DNA of 64,000 bases from Gluconacetobacter liquefaciens (GCF_003350405.1 NZ_QQAW01000003.1:248001-312000); one strand, 5' to 3'. Shown: positions 28,025 to 37,540, numbered from the stretch's first letter. Notes: generated from the sequence alone by a model not told the origin. Made by a program: numbers and translations.

Positions 28025-28756
28025 TCAGGCCGTCAGGCCGCCATCGACGGCGAGGCATGTGCCGGTGATGTAGCCGGCGCGGGGGCTGGCCAGAAACGAC
28101 ACCATATCCGCGATATCGGAGACCTTGCCGTAGCTGTCGGTGGCGGTGAAGCTGCGGATGGTGGCCGCGCCGTCGCCGTGCGCCGGGTTGAGGTCGGTGT
28201 CGATCGGGCCGGGTTCCACCACGTTGACGGTGATGCCCCGCCCGCCCAGGTCGCGCGCCACGCCGCGGGCGAAGCCGCCCAGCGCCGCCTTGGTGGCGGA
28301 GTAAAGCGAGATGCCGGGGAAGGGCGCGCGTTCGCCGAACGCCGAGCCGATATAGATCAGCCGGCCGCCAGCGCCCATATGTTTGACGGCTTCCATGGTT
28401 TCCACCATCACCGCGCGCACGTTCAGGTGCAGGGTGCGGTCGATCTGCTCCACTGTCATTTCGCCGATCGGGCCGTAGGGATAGATCCCTGCATTGCATA
28501 CCAGGGTGTCCAGCCGACCCAGGGCCGCCACGGTCTGGGTGATGGCGGCGATGTTGCCGTGGGTGGTGGCGCCGTCGGCCTGGATGGCAACGGCCCGGCG
28601 CCCGAGGGCCTCGATCGTCGCCACGACCTGGGCGGCGGCGGCGGCGTTGCTGGCGTAGGTCACGGCGATGTCGAAGCCGTCTTCAGCCAGTTTCGCGGCG
28701 ATCGCGGCGCCGATTCCACGGCTTCCGCCGGTCACGAGGGCGACACGTTGGGTCAT
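28025..28756 (-). CDS. Short-chain dehydrogenase/reductase
   Basis: NAD(P)-dependent oxidoreductase of the classical SDR type, 243 residues. Motifs in order: TGGSRGIG (cofactor binding), NAG in LVCNAGIYPYG, catalytic Ser in IYIGSAFG, Tyr and Lys in YSATKAA, and PGPIDTDLNP. The C-terminus GYITGTCLAVDGGLTA is typical of the FabG-like subgroup. Substrate cannot be told from sequence. The start is ATG 28756; an in-frame Met at 28765 is also possible. Confidence 0.9.
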   Translation of the reverse strand: MTQRVALVTGGSRGIGAAIAAKLAEDGFDIAVTYASNAAAAAQVVATIEALGRRAVAIQADGATTHGNIAAITQTVAALGRLDTLVCNAGIYPYGPIGEMTVEQIDRTLHLNVRAVMVETMEAVKHMGAGGRLIYIGSAFGERAPFPGISLYSATKAALGGFARGVARDLGGRGITVNVVEPGPIDTDLNPAHGDGAATIRSFTATDSYGKVSDIADMVSFLASPRAGYITGTCLAVDGGLTA

Positions 28757-29062
28757 GGATCTCATCCTTGGATTCTGGTGCGGGCACTGAGGTGCCGATT
28801 TGCCTTGGTCGGTGGACATCTCTGTTGCCGACCCGGCAAGGTGGCCCTGCATTCTCTATGCAGCGGGTTCCGCCGGGCCACAAGGAAGAGGGCCGCAGGG
28901 GAAGTGCGGGCGCGGTATGCCCTGCCGGGAATTGACATTGAAATCGGCCCGACGGTGCGGCATCGGGGGGGCCCGATCACGAAATGCGCGATCGGTCCGT
29001 GTGGCGAACATCGACGCCACGAGGCGTTTTGAACGGGGTCGATTCTGCTCTAGGTTTCGGCG
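28757..29062. other. Intergenic region without a recognisable gene
   Basis: 306 nt between divergent genes. No coding or RNA gene was seen. A weak TTGACA at 28933 and a short GATC-centred inverted repeat near 28975-29000 might belong to the promoter of the lipoprotein gene. Confidence 0.4.
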
Positions 29063-29533
29063 ATGACGAAAAGCTGGAACATGATCGGGCGACAGAGGCT
29101 GGCGGCATCGCTGCTGATGACGGCCTTTGTCGGGCTGACGGGATGCCGGGGCGGGGGACCCGCCGAGAGCATTCAGCCGGTCAGCAGGCTGCCGCTGCCG
29201 TTGCAGGCGTATCTGAGCCTGGATACGTATTTTATTGCCCAGGGGATGGTGAAGGGGCGGCTGTCGGATGGACGGCTGATGCATGACCAGGCGCGCGACC
29301 TGGTGGCGGCGACCCTCTATGCCCGCCAGTTGGCGGCGCGGAACATGATGCATCCGACGGTGGATGGCCAGAAGCGCGTGCAACTGGCCATCGAGATGGT
29401 ACTGGACTGCGTGCAGCAGGCAAACAGCGGGTCGACCGCTGCCTGTCTGGCGCCGCCCCCGGTCAGCGGGGCGGCCGGGAGTCCCGCCGCAGACGCTTCT
29501 CGCCCAGCAACAGCAGAATCGGCGCCGCGATAA
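29063..29533 (+). CDS. Hypothetical lipoprotein
   Basis: A 156-residue protein whose signal ends in the lipobox LTGC (Cys near 28). The body is helical (SLDTYFIAQGMVKGRLSDGR, ARDLVAATLYARQLAARNMM) with one cysteine pair, and the C-terminus is Ala/Pro/Ser-rich. No family was recognised. Its last 71 nt overlap the 3' end of secF on the opposite strand, so its tail is constrained by that gene; a shorter real product is possible. Confidence 0.6.
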   Translation: MTKSWNMIGRQRLAASLLMTAFVGLTGCRGGGPAESIQPVSRLPLPLQAYLSLDTYFIAQGMVKGRLSDGRLMHDQARDLVAATLYARQLAARNMMHPTVDGQKRVQLAIEMVLDCVQQANSGSTAACLAPPPVSGAAGSPAADASRPATAESAPR

Positions 29534-30404
29534 AGATCGAGGACGAGGTTCCGACCACGATCCCGAACAGCATCACCCACGCGAAGCTGGACAGGCTGGC
29601 CCCGAACAGGGCCAGCGGCAGGGCCGCCAGGAACACGGTGGTGGATGTGCCCAGCGTGCGGCTGAGGGTCTCGTTGATCGACAGGTCGATCAGTTCGGCC
29701 AGCGGCATGGTGCGGTATTTGCGCAGGTTCTCGCGCACCCGGTCATAGACCACCACCTTGTCGTTGGTGGAGTAGCCCAGGATCGTGAGGATGGCCGCGA
29801 CCATCACCAGGTCGAACTCGAAATGGGTGATGACCAGGAAGCCGACGGTCTTGGTCAGGTCGAGGATCAGGGTGATGACGGCGCTGACCGCGAACTCCCA
29901 CTCGAAGCGGAACCAGATATAGCCCAGGATCATCAGCAGGCTGATGCCCAGCGCCAGCATGCCGTCGCGGAACAGTTCGGCCGAGACCGAGGCGCCGACC
30001 GCATCGGCGCGCAGGACCTGCGCGCCCGGCAGGGTGGCGACCGCGTGGCGGACCGAATCGACCAGTGCCTGGGTGCGGGCTTCGTGATCGGCGCTGCTGG
30101 CCGGGGGGGCGTCGAGGCGGATCAGCACGTCGTCGGGGGCGCCGAAGGACTGCACGCCGGCGGCCTCGACATGCTGGGTGGCCAGCGCCGCGCGGACCTG
30201 TCCGAAATCGGCCGGACCCTGGGTGCGGACCTCGACGACGATGCCGCCGCGGAAATCCAGCCCGAGTGTCAGGCCGGGATGGAGGAACAGGATCACGGAC
30301 GCGATCGACAGCACCGCCGAGGTGGCGAGGCCCATGAAGCGGCCGCGCATGAAGTTGATTTTTGTGCCGTTGGGCACGAAGCGCAGGAGGGGGCGAGAGA
30401 ACAT
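29463..30404 (-). CDS. secF: Protein translocase subunit SecF
   Basis: Inner-membrane partner of SecD in proton-driven protein export, 313 residues. TM1 (AVLSIASVILFLHP) is followed by LGLDFRGGIVVEV and the periplasmic domain, then five C-terminal helices. The family segments are GYSTNDKVVVYDRVRENLRK and SINETLSRTLGTSTTVFLA. It starts 12 nt after secD stops, as one operon. No yajC is next to the pair. Confidence 0.95.
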   Translation of the reverse strand: MFSRPLLRFVPNGTKINFMRGRFMGLATSAVLSIASVILFLHPGLTLGLDFRGGIVVEVRTQGPADFGQVRAALATQHVEAAGVQSFGAPDDVLIRLDAPPASSADHEARTQALVDSVRHAVATLPGAQVLRADAVGASVSAELFRDGMLALGISLLMILGYIWFRFEWEFAVSAVITLILDLTKTVGFLVITHFEFDLVMVAAILTILGYSTNDKVVVYDRVRENLRKYRTMPLAELIDLSINETLSRTLGTSTTVFLAALPLALFGASLSSFAWVMLFGIVVGTSSSIFIAAPILLLLGEKRLRRDSRPPR

Positions 30405-30415
30405 GGTGATGCGCC

Positions 30416-31975
30416 TCAGACCGGCAGGACAGTGGGACGGGTGCGGGCGTACCAGCGTACCATCAGCATCCGCGACAGCAGCAGCGTGGTGAACAGCGTC
30501 GTGACGATGCCGATCATGATCGTCAGGGCGAAGTTCTGCACCGGGCCGGTACCGAAGGCGAACAGCATGATATGCGCCAGCAGGGCGGTCGCGTTGCTGT
30601 CCAGGATGGTGGAGGTCGCGCGCTCGAAGCCGGCCTGCATCGCTGCCAGTGGCGTGCGGCCGCGCGCGATTTCCTCGCGGATGCGTTCGTTGATCAGGAT
30701 GTTCGCATCCACCGCCATGCCAAGGGTCAGCAGCATGCCGGCCATGCCGGGCAGGGTCAGCGTGGCTTGGAACAGCGACAGGATGGCGACCATCAGCACC
30801 AGGTTGGCCAGCAGGGCGACATTCGCGTACCAGCCGAAGCGGCCATAGAACAGCGCCATGAAGACGATCACGAGGGCGAAGCCGACGCCCAGGCTGATCA
30901 TGCCCGCGCGGATCGAGTCCGCACCCAGCGACGGGCCGATGGTGCGCTGTTCGATGACCGAGAGGGGGGCGGGCAGGGCGCCGGCGCGCAGCAGCAGGGC
31001 GAGGTCGGTGGCGGACTGGGCGGTGAACCCGCCGCTGATCTGGCCGTTGCCGCCGGTGATGGCGCTGCGGATGACCGGGGCCTGCACCACCTTGTTGTCG
31101 AGCACGATGGCGAAGCGGCGGCCGACATTGGCCTGCGTGGTGGCGGCGAAGGCGCGTGCGCCGATGGAGTCGAAGGTGAAATCGACGGCCCATTCGCCGG
31201 TCTGCTGGTCGATGGCGGCGGAGGCGTTGGTCAGGTCCGAGCCATCGACATCGACATGATCGGCGACCGGCAGTTTCTGGTCGGGCGCGTTCATCATCGG
31301 CAGCAGGCTGACGCCGGGACCGGGTGCCGCGGAGCCGAGCGCGCTGTCCTGCACCATGTGGAAAGTCATCTTGGCGGTGGTGCCGAGCAGGTGCTTGACG
31401 CGCTCCGGATCGCTGATGCCGGGCAGTTCGACCACGATACGGTCGTCGCCCTGGCGGGTGATCTCGGGATCGACGGCGCCGGTCGCGTCGATGCGACGGC
31501 GCACGATTTCGATCGACTGGGTGACGGCGTCGGTCGCGCGCAGGCGCATGGCCTCGGGCGACAGGGTGACGGCGATGCTGCCGTCGGGCCGCTGGGCGAC
31601 CGCGAACTCATTGGGCACCGCCATGGGCATGGCGCGCAGGGCCTTGAGGTCCGCTTCGGTCTCGGAAGGGCTGCGCGGGGTGAAGGTCACGGTGCCGGCG
31701 TGCGCGTCGGTTGCGACGTCGCGATAGCCCAGGCCGGCACCGAGCAGCGCCTGGCGGGTGCCGTCGGCCAGCGTGCGCAGGCGGTCGGCGGTGACGCTGT
31801 TCATGTCCACCTGCATCAGCAGGTAGGAACCGCCTCGCAGGTCGAGCCCCAGGTGGATCTGGCGCCACGGCACCGTCGGCGCGGGCTGGCGCAGGGCATT
31901 GGGGAGGCAGAGCAGCACCCCCAGGAAGCAAACGGCGAGGACCGAGGCCAATTTGAGCCGGCTGTAATACATCAT
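30416..31975 (-). CDS. secD: Protein translocase subunit SecD
   Basis: A 519-residue subunit of SecDF. TM1 is near residues 8-25, then LGLDLRGGSYLLMQVDM begins the large periplasmic P1 domain. Family segments include IEIVRRRIDATGAVDPEITRQ, RIVVELPGI, and after TM2, SLGVGFALVIVFMALFYGRF. GMAVDANILINERIREE and SNATALLAHIMLFAFGTGP contain residues of the proton path. Typical length. Followed at once by secF. Confidence 0.95.
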   Translation of the reverse strand: MMYYSRLKLASVLAVCFLGVLLCLPNALRQPAPTVPWRQIHLGLDLRGGSYLLMQVDMNSVTADRLRTLADGTRQALLGAGLGYRDVATDAHAGTVTFTPRSPSETEADLKALRAMPMAVPNEFAVAQRPDGSIAVTLSPEAMRLRATDAVTQSIEIVRRRIDATGAVDPEITRQGDDRIVVELPGISDPERVKHLLGTTAKMTFHMVQDSALGSAAPGPGVSLLPMMNAPDQKLPVADHVDVDGSDLTNASAAIDQQTGEWAVDFTFDSIGARAFAATTQANVGRRFAIVLDNKVVQAPVIRSAITGGNGQISGGFTAQSATDLALLLRAGALPAPLSVIEQRTIGPSLGADSIRAGMISLGVGFALVIVFMALFYGRFGWYANVALLANLVLMVAILSLFQATLTLPGMAGMLLTLGMAVDANILINERIREEIARGRTPLAAMQAGFERATSTILDSNATALLAHIMLFAFGTGPVQNFALTIMIGIVTTLFTTLLLSRMLMVRWYARTRPTVLPV

Positions 31976-32138
31976 GACTGAAAAGGGTGCTCCTTACGCT
32001 CGGCCCGGCCGGCTCCCTGTTCGCGTGTCGATGCCGGCGCATGGCCGGCGACGCGGGAACATGCCGGGCCGGCGCGCCGGATGCAACCGCCCGAACGGCC
32101 TCCGCCGCACGAATCCTTCTGTTTCGTAGGCGTATTCG

Positions 32139-33286
32139 TCAGAACAGGGAGAGTTGCGGCTCAGGAGGCGGTGGGGGTGGAGCGAAGCGCGTGCAGTCCA
32201 GCGGCTGCCCGCGTGTGAGCCCCAGTGCCCGGCGGGCGCGGGCGAAACGCTGGGCCAGCAGGTCGGCATGCACCCCCTGGCCCCGGCCGCGCCGGCCGAA
32301 GGTCGAATCGTTCAGCTTGCCGCCCCGTACCGCGCGGATGCGGTGCAGGACGTGGCGTGCGCGGTCGGGGTAGTGCTGTGCCAGCCAGTCCTCGAACAGG
32401 GGCGCGACCTCAGCGGCAGGCGCAGCAGCGCGTAGCCGGCATCGCAGGCGCCGGCCCTGGCGGCGGCGGCGAGAATCGCTTCCAGTTCGTGGTCGTTCAA
32501 GGCCGGGATCATCGGTGCGGCCAGGACGCCGGCGGGGATGCCGGCGGCAGCCAGGGCCGATATGGCGTCGAGCCGCCGGGCCGGGGTCGAGGCCCGGGGC
32601 TCCATCCTGCGGGCCAGTTCGGTATCAAGCGTCGTGACCGACAGGCTGACGCGCACCAGGTTGCGTGTGGCCAGCGTGGCGAGAAGGTCGAGGTCGCGCA
32701 GGATGCCGGCCGATTTGGTGACGATGGTGACCGGATGGGAAAATCGGTCCAGCACTTCCAGGATGGCCCGGGTCAGGCCCATCTGCCGTTCGACCGGCTG
32801 GTAAGGGTCGGTGTTGGTGCCGAGCGCGATCGGGCGGACCCGGTAGGCATGATGGCGGAGTTCCCGCTCCAGCAGGCGGGCGGCATCCGGCTTGCAGGTA
32901 AGGCGGGTTTCGAAATCCAGCCCCGGCGACAGGCCGATCCAGGCGTGGGTGGGACGGGCGAAGCAATAGATGCAGCCATGTTCGCACCCGCGATAGGCAT
33001 TGATGGAGCGGTCGAAGCCCAGATCCGGGCTGTCGTTGCGGGTGATGATGGTGCGTGCCGGCTCGAATGTCAGTTCGGTGCGGGATGTGGCGTTGTCTTC
33101 GGCAAGGCTGTCCCAGCCGTCATCGACCGGTGACGAGTGATGGCGGGCGAAACGGTCGGGTGGCGAGAGGGTGGCCCCACGTCCATGGCGGATACCGGCC
33201 AGGCTGGACGACTCGCCGGACAGCGTGCGCGAGGCGGCGCGGGTCGGCTGTCCGGAGCCGATGCGGATGGGGGATGGGTTGGACAT
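32139..33286 (-). pseudogene. Radical SAM protein, PA0069/SPL-like family, one-base frameshift
   Basis: From ATG 33286 the N-terminus is a basic Ser/Arg-rich stretch, then DRSINAYRGCEHGCIYCFAR, the CxxxCxxC cluster of radical SAM enzymes, and LGTNTDPYQPVE, as in the PA0069 family related to spore photoproduct lyase. The frame breaks near 32410 after RLPL, where a G is missing on the minus strand. Restoring one base gives VAPLFEDWLAQHYPDRARHV, FGRRGRGQGVHADLLAQRFA and the family ending QLSLF, stop at 32139. Sequence is otherwise intact, so error and recent mutation are both open. A perfect LexA box is upstream. Confidence 0.85.
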
Positions 33287-33351
33287 GGCGGGCTCCCGGG
33301 GCGCCCGTTGTGGGCGAACTGCATGATCGCAGACCGTCCTGCTGCCATCAA

Positions 33352-33366
33352 GAACAAAAAGAGAAC
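33352..33366 (-). promoter_or_regulatory. LexA SOS box upstream of the radical SAM gene
   Basis: Minus strand GTTCTCTTTTTGTTC matches the alphaproteobacterial LexA operator GTTC-N7-GTTC exactly. It abuts a possible -35 TTGATG (33351-33346), with a GATCAT -10 (33328-33323) after 17 nt, all upstream of ATG 33286. The Gfo/Idh/MocA gene on the other side starts 96 nt away, so LexA could affect either, but arrangement favours the radical SAM gene. Confidence 0.8.
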
Positions 33367-33461
33367 AAACGATCCGGCATCGGGTGCTTGCGGCCGCTGC
33401 CTATGGCCGAGCGGGCGTGCGTGCTCTAACCCTTCGTCATCCTGGATGCGGAGAGGACACG

Positions 33462-34481
33462 ATGGCGGGGCTGTTCGGTGGCGGAGCGAAGCGGGGTGAG
33501 ATGGCGCGGCAATTGCGCGTGGGTGTCATCGGCGCCGGTCATTTCGGACGGTTTCATGCGCTGAAGGTCGCCGCATCGCCGCGCGAATCCCTGGTGGGCA
33601 TTCATGACCCGGACCTGGCGCGGGCCGCCGCCGTGGGGGCCGAGGCGGGCGGGGCGCCGGCACTGGCCCTGGACGACCTGCTGGCGCGGTGCGAGGCGGT
33701 GGTGATCGCGGCGCCGGCCGAACATCATTTCGCACTGGCCGACCGCGCGTTGCGGGCCGGCCGGCATGTGCTGGTGGAAAAGCCGATTGCCTCGACGCTG
33801 GAGCAGGCCGACCGGCTGGCGGCGCTGGCCGTGGAGACGGGACTGGTGCTTCAGGTGGGGCATCTGCTGCGCTATTCGGCCGAGCATCACGCCATTACCG
33901 GGCGGATTACGCGCCCGCTCTATATCGAGGCGACGCGCATCGCCCCCTTCAAGCCGCGCGGCACCGATGTCTCGGTGATTCTGGACCTGATGATCCATGA
34001 TCTGGATCTGGTGCTGGCGATCGTGGACAGCGAGATCGTGGATGTCGATGCGCTGGGCGCGGCGGTGAGTTCGCAGCACGAGGATATCGCCAACGCCCGT
34101 GTCCGTTTTGCCAACGGGTGTGTGGCGACCATCACCGCCAGCCGGATTTCGCTGAAGACCGAGAGGCGGATGCGGCTCTTCTCCGAGGAAGGTTATCTTT
34201 CGGCCGATTTCGTGAAGCGCGAACTGACGATGATCGGGCGGGAGAAGGGGTTGCCGTTGCCGGGCACCGGCGGCTTCCGGCGGGAGGTCGTGAGTTGGGA
34301 CGACCATGACACGCTGGCGGCCGAGCATGTGGCCTTTGCCGCCGCGTGCCTGGATGGCGCGCCCGTTCTGGTGGATGCCCAGGCGGGCCGGCGTGCGCTG
34401 GCGGCCGCGCTGGCGGTAACGGACAGTATCACGGCGGTGCGTGCGCTGTGGGAGGCGTCCGGGCTGGTCAGCCCCGGCTGA
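33462..34481 (+). CDS. Gfo/Idh/MocA family oxidoreductase
   Basis: NAD(P)-dependent oxidoreductase of 339 residues. The Rossmann motif is GVIGAGHFGRFHALK; HVLVEKPIA holds the conserved catalytic EKP, and MIHDLDLVLAIV the family HDxD. Members act on sugars or cyclitols; the substrate cannot be told. ATG 33462 follows a GGAGAGG site; ATG 33501 (MARQL) is an alternative. Its stop is 7 nt from the convergent pterin dehydratase stop. Confidence 0.88.
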   Translation: MAGLFGGGAKRGEMARQLRVGVIGAGHFGRFHALKVAASPRESLVGIHDPDLARAAAVGAEAGGAPALALDDLLARCEAVVIAAPAEHHFALADRALRAGRHVLVEKPIASTLEQADRLAALAVETGLVLQVGHLLRYSAEHHAITGRITRPLYIEATRIAPFKPRGTDVSVILDLMIHDLDLVLAIVDSEIVDVDALGAAVSSQHEDIANARVRFANGCVATITASRISLKTERRMRLFSEEGYLSADFVKRELTMIGREKGLPLPGTGGFRREVVSWDDHDTLAAEHVAFAAACLDGAPVLVDAQAGRRALAAALAVTDSITAVRALWEASGLVSPG

Positions 34482-34488
34482 CGGACGG

Positions 34489-34836
34489 TCAGTGGGGCAG
34501 GGTCTCGATCCTTGCCGCCATGATGAAATCGTTGCGGTGCAGGCCGCCGATACTGTGGGTTTGCAGCTTCAGGCGCACATAGCCCCAGCCGAAGGCGATG
34601 TCCGGATGGTGGTCGGCGGCTTCGGCCAGGGCGGCGATCCGTTCGACCAGCGCGTAGGCACCTGCGAAATCGGGCAGGACGCAGGAGCGCAGCAGCGTCG
34701 TTCCGTCAGGGGACAGGGTCCATTTGGGGATCTGGGTCAGCAGGTTTTCGGATTCGGCGCGCGTCAGGGCCGGCGTGTTGCGGGGGCACGGAACGATGAC
34801 TTCGCGGGCGAGGGCTGTGGTGGCGGAGAGGGGCAT
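34489..34836 (-). CDS. phhB: Pterin-4a-carbinolamine dehydratase
   Basis: A 115-residue PCD/DCoH protein that dehydrates 4a-hydroxytetrahydrobiopterin. The catalytic segment ADHHPDIAFGWGYVRLKL has the His-His-Pro and downstream His (TH in LQTHSIGGLHRNDF). The N-terminal 30 residues are loosely conserved. No phenylalanine hydroxylase is next to it, so the gene may serve a general pterin salvage role, such as supporting molybdopterin or folate work. Confidence 0.9.
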   Translation of the reverse strand: MPLSATTALAREVIVPCPRNTPALTRAESENLLTQIPKWTLSPDGTTLLRSCVLPDFAGAYALVERIAALAEAADHHPDIAFGWGYVRLKLQTHSIGGLHRNDFIMAARIETLPH

Positions 34837-34901
34837 GGCTTGGTTCCTTCAGCCGGTCGTCTCTTCCATGCGGCCGGGGCGCGCGCCACGCGCGGCGCGG
34901 G

Positions 34902-36710
34902 TCAGGATGAACCCAGCGATTCGCGCAGCATTTCCAGTTCCAGCCAACGTTCTTCTGCCGCCGTCAGTTCGGCTTCGGCGTGGTCCAGTTTTTCCGTCGT
35001 TGCGGTGAAGGCCGCCGGATCGCGGGCGTAGAGGCCGCCATCCGACAGGATCGTCCGCAACTGGCCGATCTTTTCCTCCAGGGTCGCGATCTGGCCGGGC
35101 AGGCGGTCCAGTGCGTGCTGGTCCTTGTAGGAGAGTTTGCGGGCCGGGCCTTTTTCCGACCGTTTCTGCGCCGCGGGCGGTGCGCCTGCCTCGGGGCGCC
35201 GGTCGCGGCCCGCCGGGGCCATGCCGCCGCGCTGGGCCAGCATGTCGCTGTAGCCGCCCGCATATTCAACCCATCGTCCGGCGCCTTCCGCCAGCAGCAC
35301 CGAGGTGGCCACCCTGTCGAGGAAGTCGCGATCGTGGCTGACCAGCAGCACGGTGCCGGCGTAGGCGTCCAGCATCTCCTGCAACAGGTCGAGAGTTTCC
35401 AGGTCCAGGTCGTTGGTCGGTTCGTCCAGCACCAGCAGGTTGGAGGGGCGGGCGAGGGCGCAGGCCAGCATCAGCCGGCCGCGTTCGCCGCCCGACAGCG
35501 CGCTGACGGGGGTGCGCGCCTGTTCCGGGCGGAACAGGAAATCCTTCATGTAGCCGATGACGTGGCGCTTCTCGCTGCCGACCTGGACCATGTCGCCGCC
35601 GCCACCGGTGAGGGTATCGGCCAGGGTGGTGGCAGGGTTGAGCGTGCGGCGCTGCTGGTCGAGGGTGACGACCGACAAGGCGGTGCCGACGCGGATTTCG
35701 CCGGAATCGGGCTGGTCCAGGCCCGTCAGCAGCCGCAGCAGGGTGCTCTTGCCCGCGCCGTTGGCGCCGACGATGCCCAGCCGGTCGCCGCGCAGCACCC
35801 GCAGGTCCAGCCCGTCGATGACCGTGCGGGAGCCGTAGGCCTTGTGGATGCCCTCGGCCACCGCGACCAGCTTGCCGGACAGGCCGTCTTCGCTGGCTTG
35901 CATCCTGATGCCGACGGGCGCGCGCACGGCTTCGCGCCGGGCCTGGCGCAGGGCCGCGAGTTCACCGACCCGGCGGACGTTGCGCTTGCGCCGGGCGGTG
36001 ACGCCGTAGCGCATCCAGTCTTCTTCGCGTGCGATCTGGCGGTCCAGCTTGTGGGCGTCGCGCTCTTCCTGTTCCAGGACCTCTTCGCGCCAGGATTCGA
36101 AGCGGCCGAACCCCTGGTCGAGGCGCCGCGTGACGCCGCGATCGAGCCAGACGACGCTGCGGGAGAGGGTTTCCAGCAGGCGGCGGTCATGGCTGATGAT
36201 GATCATGGCCGATGACAGGGACAGCAATTCGCGTTCCAGCCACTCGATGGTCGGCATGTCGAGATGGTTGGTGGGCTCGTCCAGCAGCAGCAGGTCGGGT
36301 TCGGGCGCCAGCGCCCAGGCGAGGGCGCAGCGCCGGGCCTCGCCCCCCGACAGGGTTGCCGGATTTTCCTCGCCCGTCAGGCCCAGTTCGCCCAGCAGCA
36401 GGGCCGCGCGATAGTCCGGCCCATCGGGCGGGATGCCGGAACGGACGTATTCCAGCGTGGTGGCGAACCCCGACAGGTCGGGTTCCTGCGGCAGGTAGCG
36501 CACGGTGGTGCCGGGCTGGAGGAAACGCGTGCCGCCGTCGGACGCCAGTTCGCCGGCCGCGATGCGCAGCAGGGTGGATTTTCCGCTGCCGTTGCGCCCG
36601 ACGAGGCAGATCCGTTCGCCGGCCGAGACGCCGAAGCCGGCGCCGTTGAGCAGCGGAGCGCCGCCGAGCGTCAGGGTGATATCCTGAAGAAGAAGGAGAG
36701 GAGGCGACAT
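34902..36710 (-). CDS. uup: ABC-F ATPase, Uup-like
   Basis: Soluble twin-ATPase ABC-F protein of 602 residues. Walker A motifs are GRNGSGKSTLLRIAAG and GANGAGKSTLLRLLTG, with signatures LSGGEARRCALAW and LSGGERGRLMLACAL and DEPTNHLD / DEPTNDLD Walker B motifs. The C-terminal coiled coil (LDRLPGQIATLEEKIGQLRT, then EKLDHAEAELTAAEERWLEL) is the Uup mark. ABC-F proteins act on ribosomes, and Uup also limits transposon excision. ATG 36710 has AGGAGAGGAGG upstream. Confidence 0.92.
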   Translation of the reverse strand: MSPPLLLLQDITLTLGGAPLLNGAGFGVSAGERICLVGRNGSGKSTLLRIAAGELASDGGTRFLQPGTTVRYLPQEPDLSGFATTLEYVRSGIPPDGPDYRAALLLGELGLTGEENPATLSGGEARRCALAWALAPEPDLLLLDEPTNHLDMPTIEWLERELLSLSSAMIIISHDRRLLETLSRSVVWLDRGVTRRLDQGFGRFESWREEVLEQEERDAHKLDRQIAREEDWMRYGVTARRKRNVRRVGELAALRQARREAVRAPVGIRMQASEDGLSGKLVAVAEGIHKAYGSRTVIDGLDLRVLRGDRLGIVGANGAGKSTLLRLLTGLDQPDSGEIRVGTALSVVTLDQQRRTLNPATTLADTLTGGGGDMVQVGSEKRHVIGYMKDFLFRPEQARTPVSALSGGERGRLMLACALARPSNLLVLDEPTNDLDLETLDLLQEMLDAYAGTVLLVSHDRDFLDRVATSVLLAEGAGRWVEYAGGYSDMLAQRGGMAPAGRDRRPEAGAPPAAQKRSEKGPARKLSYKDQHALDRLPGQIATLEEKIGQLRTILSDGGLYARDPAAFTATTEKLDHAEAELTAAEERWLELEMLRESLGSS

Positions 36711-36805
36711 GAGCGGGGTTCTGGACCATGGCAAGGGCCATGCGCAAGGGCCAGCGTAAGGGGAGCCCGCATCGTGCTACCCTCTGGGACCTTTCGAGGC
36801 GGGTT

Positions 36806-37540
36806 TCAGGTGATCCTGGGGCCGCCGGTAACGGCTTGGTAGGTCGCGATGGCCAGCGTCATCGGTTCGAAGGGCTTGGTGATGACGAAGGCGGGTTCGA
36901 TCGCTTCGCCCGTCAGCAGCCGTTCCGGGTAGGCGGTGACGAAGATGACCGGGGCCATATGGTGACGGAGGATGCTGGCGACCGCGTTCGCGCCGTCGCC
37001 GCCCGCGCCGAGATTGATGTCCGCGAGGATCAGGCCGGGTTTCGTCTGGCGCGCGAGTTCCACCGCATCGGCTTCGGTGGCCGCCACGCCGGCGACCTGA
37101 TGGCCGCACCAGCGGACCAGATCCTCGATATCCATCGCGATGATCGGTTCGTCTTCGATGATCAGGATGGAGGTTTGGGCGACCTTGCGCAGTCCGGCGT
37201 GGGCGTGGGCGAGGATTTCGGTGGCCTCGGCCTCCTCGATATCCACGACCCGGGCCGCTTCGGCGGTGGTCAGTTCTTCCAGCGATGTCAGCAGCAGGAG
37301 CTTGCGTTCCAGCACGCTCAGGGTTTCGGCATCGGAGGCCGGATTCTGCCGGAACTGGCGCGAGATCCATTGATAGAGACACTGCCGTGCCGGCATCGGT
37401 CCGGCTTCCGCAACAGCCAGTCCGCGCAGGCTTTCGGCCACCAGAAGATCGCCGCGTGGCTGACTGCCGGTCAGCGCCCGGGCGTATCGCCTGGCATAGG
37501 GAAGGGCCCGGATCAGATCCTGCCGCCGCGAGAGGGGCAT
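36806..37540 (-). CDS. phyR: General stress response regulator PhyR
   Basis: Anti-anti-sigma response regulator of the alphaproteobacterial general stress response. Residues 1-125 are the sigma-like domain (LPYARRYARALTGSQPRGD, LLLLTSLEELTTAEAARVVD, EATEILAHAHAGLRKVA) that imitates EcfG. Residues 130-245 form the receiver (ILIIEDEPIIAMDIEDLVRW, phosphoacceptor Asp in LILADINLG, FVTAYPERLL and ITKPFEP). When phosphorylated it binds NepR and frees EcfG. Start ATG 37540; an in-frame ATG at 37573 is possible. Divergent from ecfG. Confidence 0.93.
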   Translation of the reverse strand: MPLSRRQDLIRALPYARRYARALTGSQPRGDLLVAESLRGLAVAEAGPMPARQCLYQWISRQFRQNPASDAETLSVLERKLLLLTSLEELTTAEAARVVDIEEAEATEILAHAHAGLRKVAQTSILIIEDEPIIAMDIEDLVRWCGHQVAGVAATEADAVELARQTKPGLILADINLGAGGDGANAVASILRHHMAPVIFVTAYPERLLTGEAIEPAFVITKPFEPMTLAIATYQAVTGGPRIT

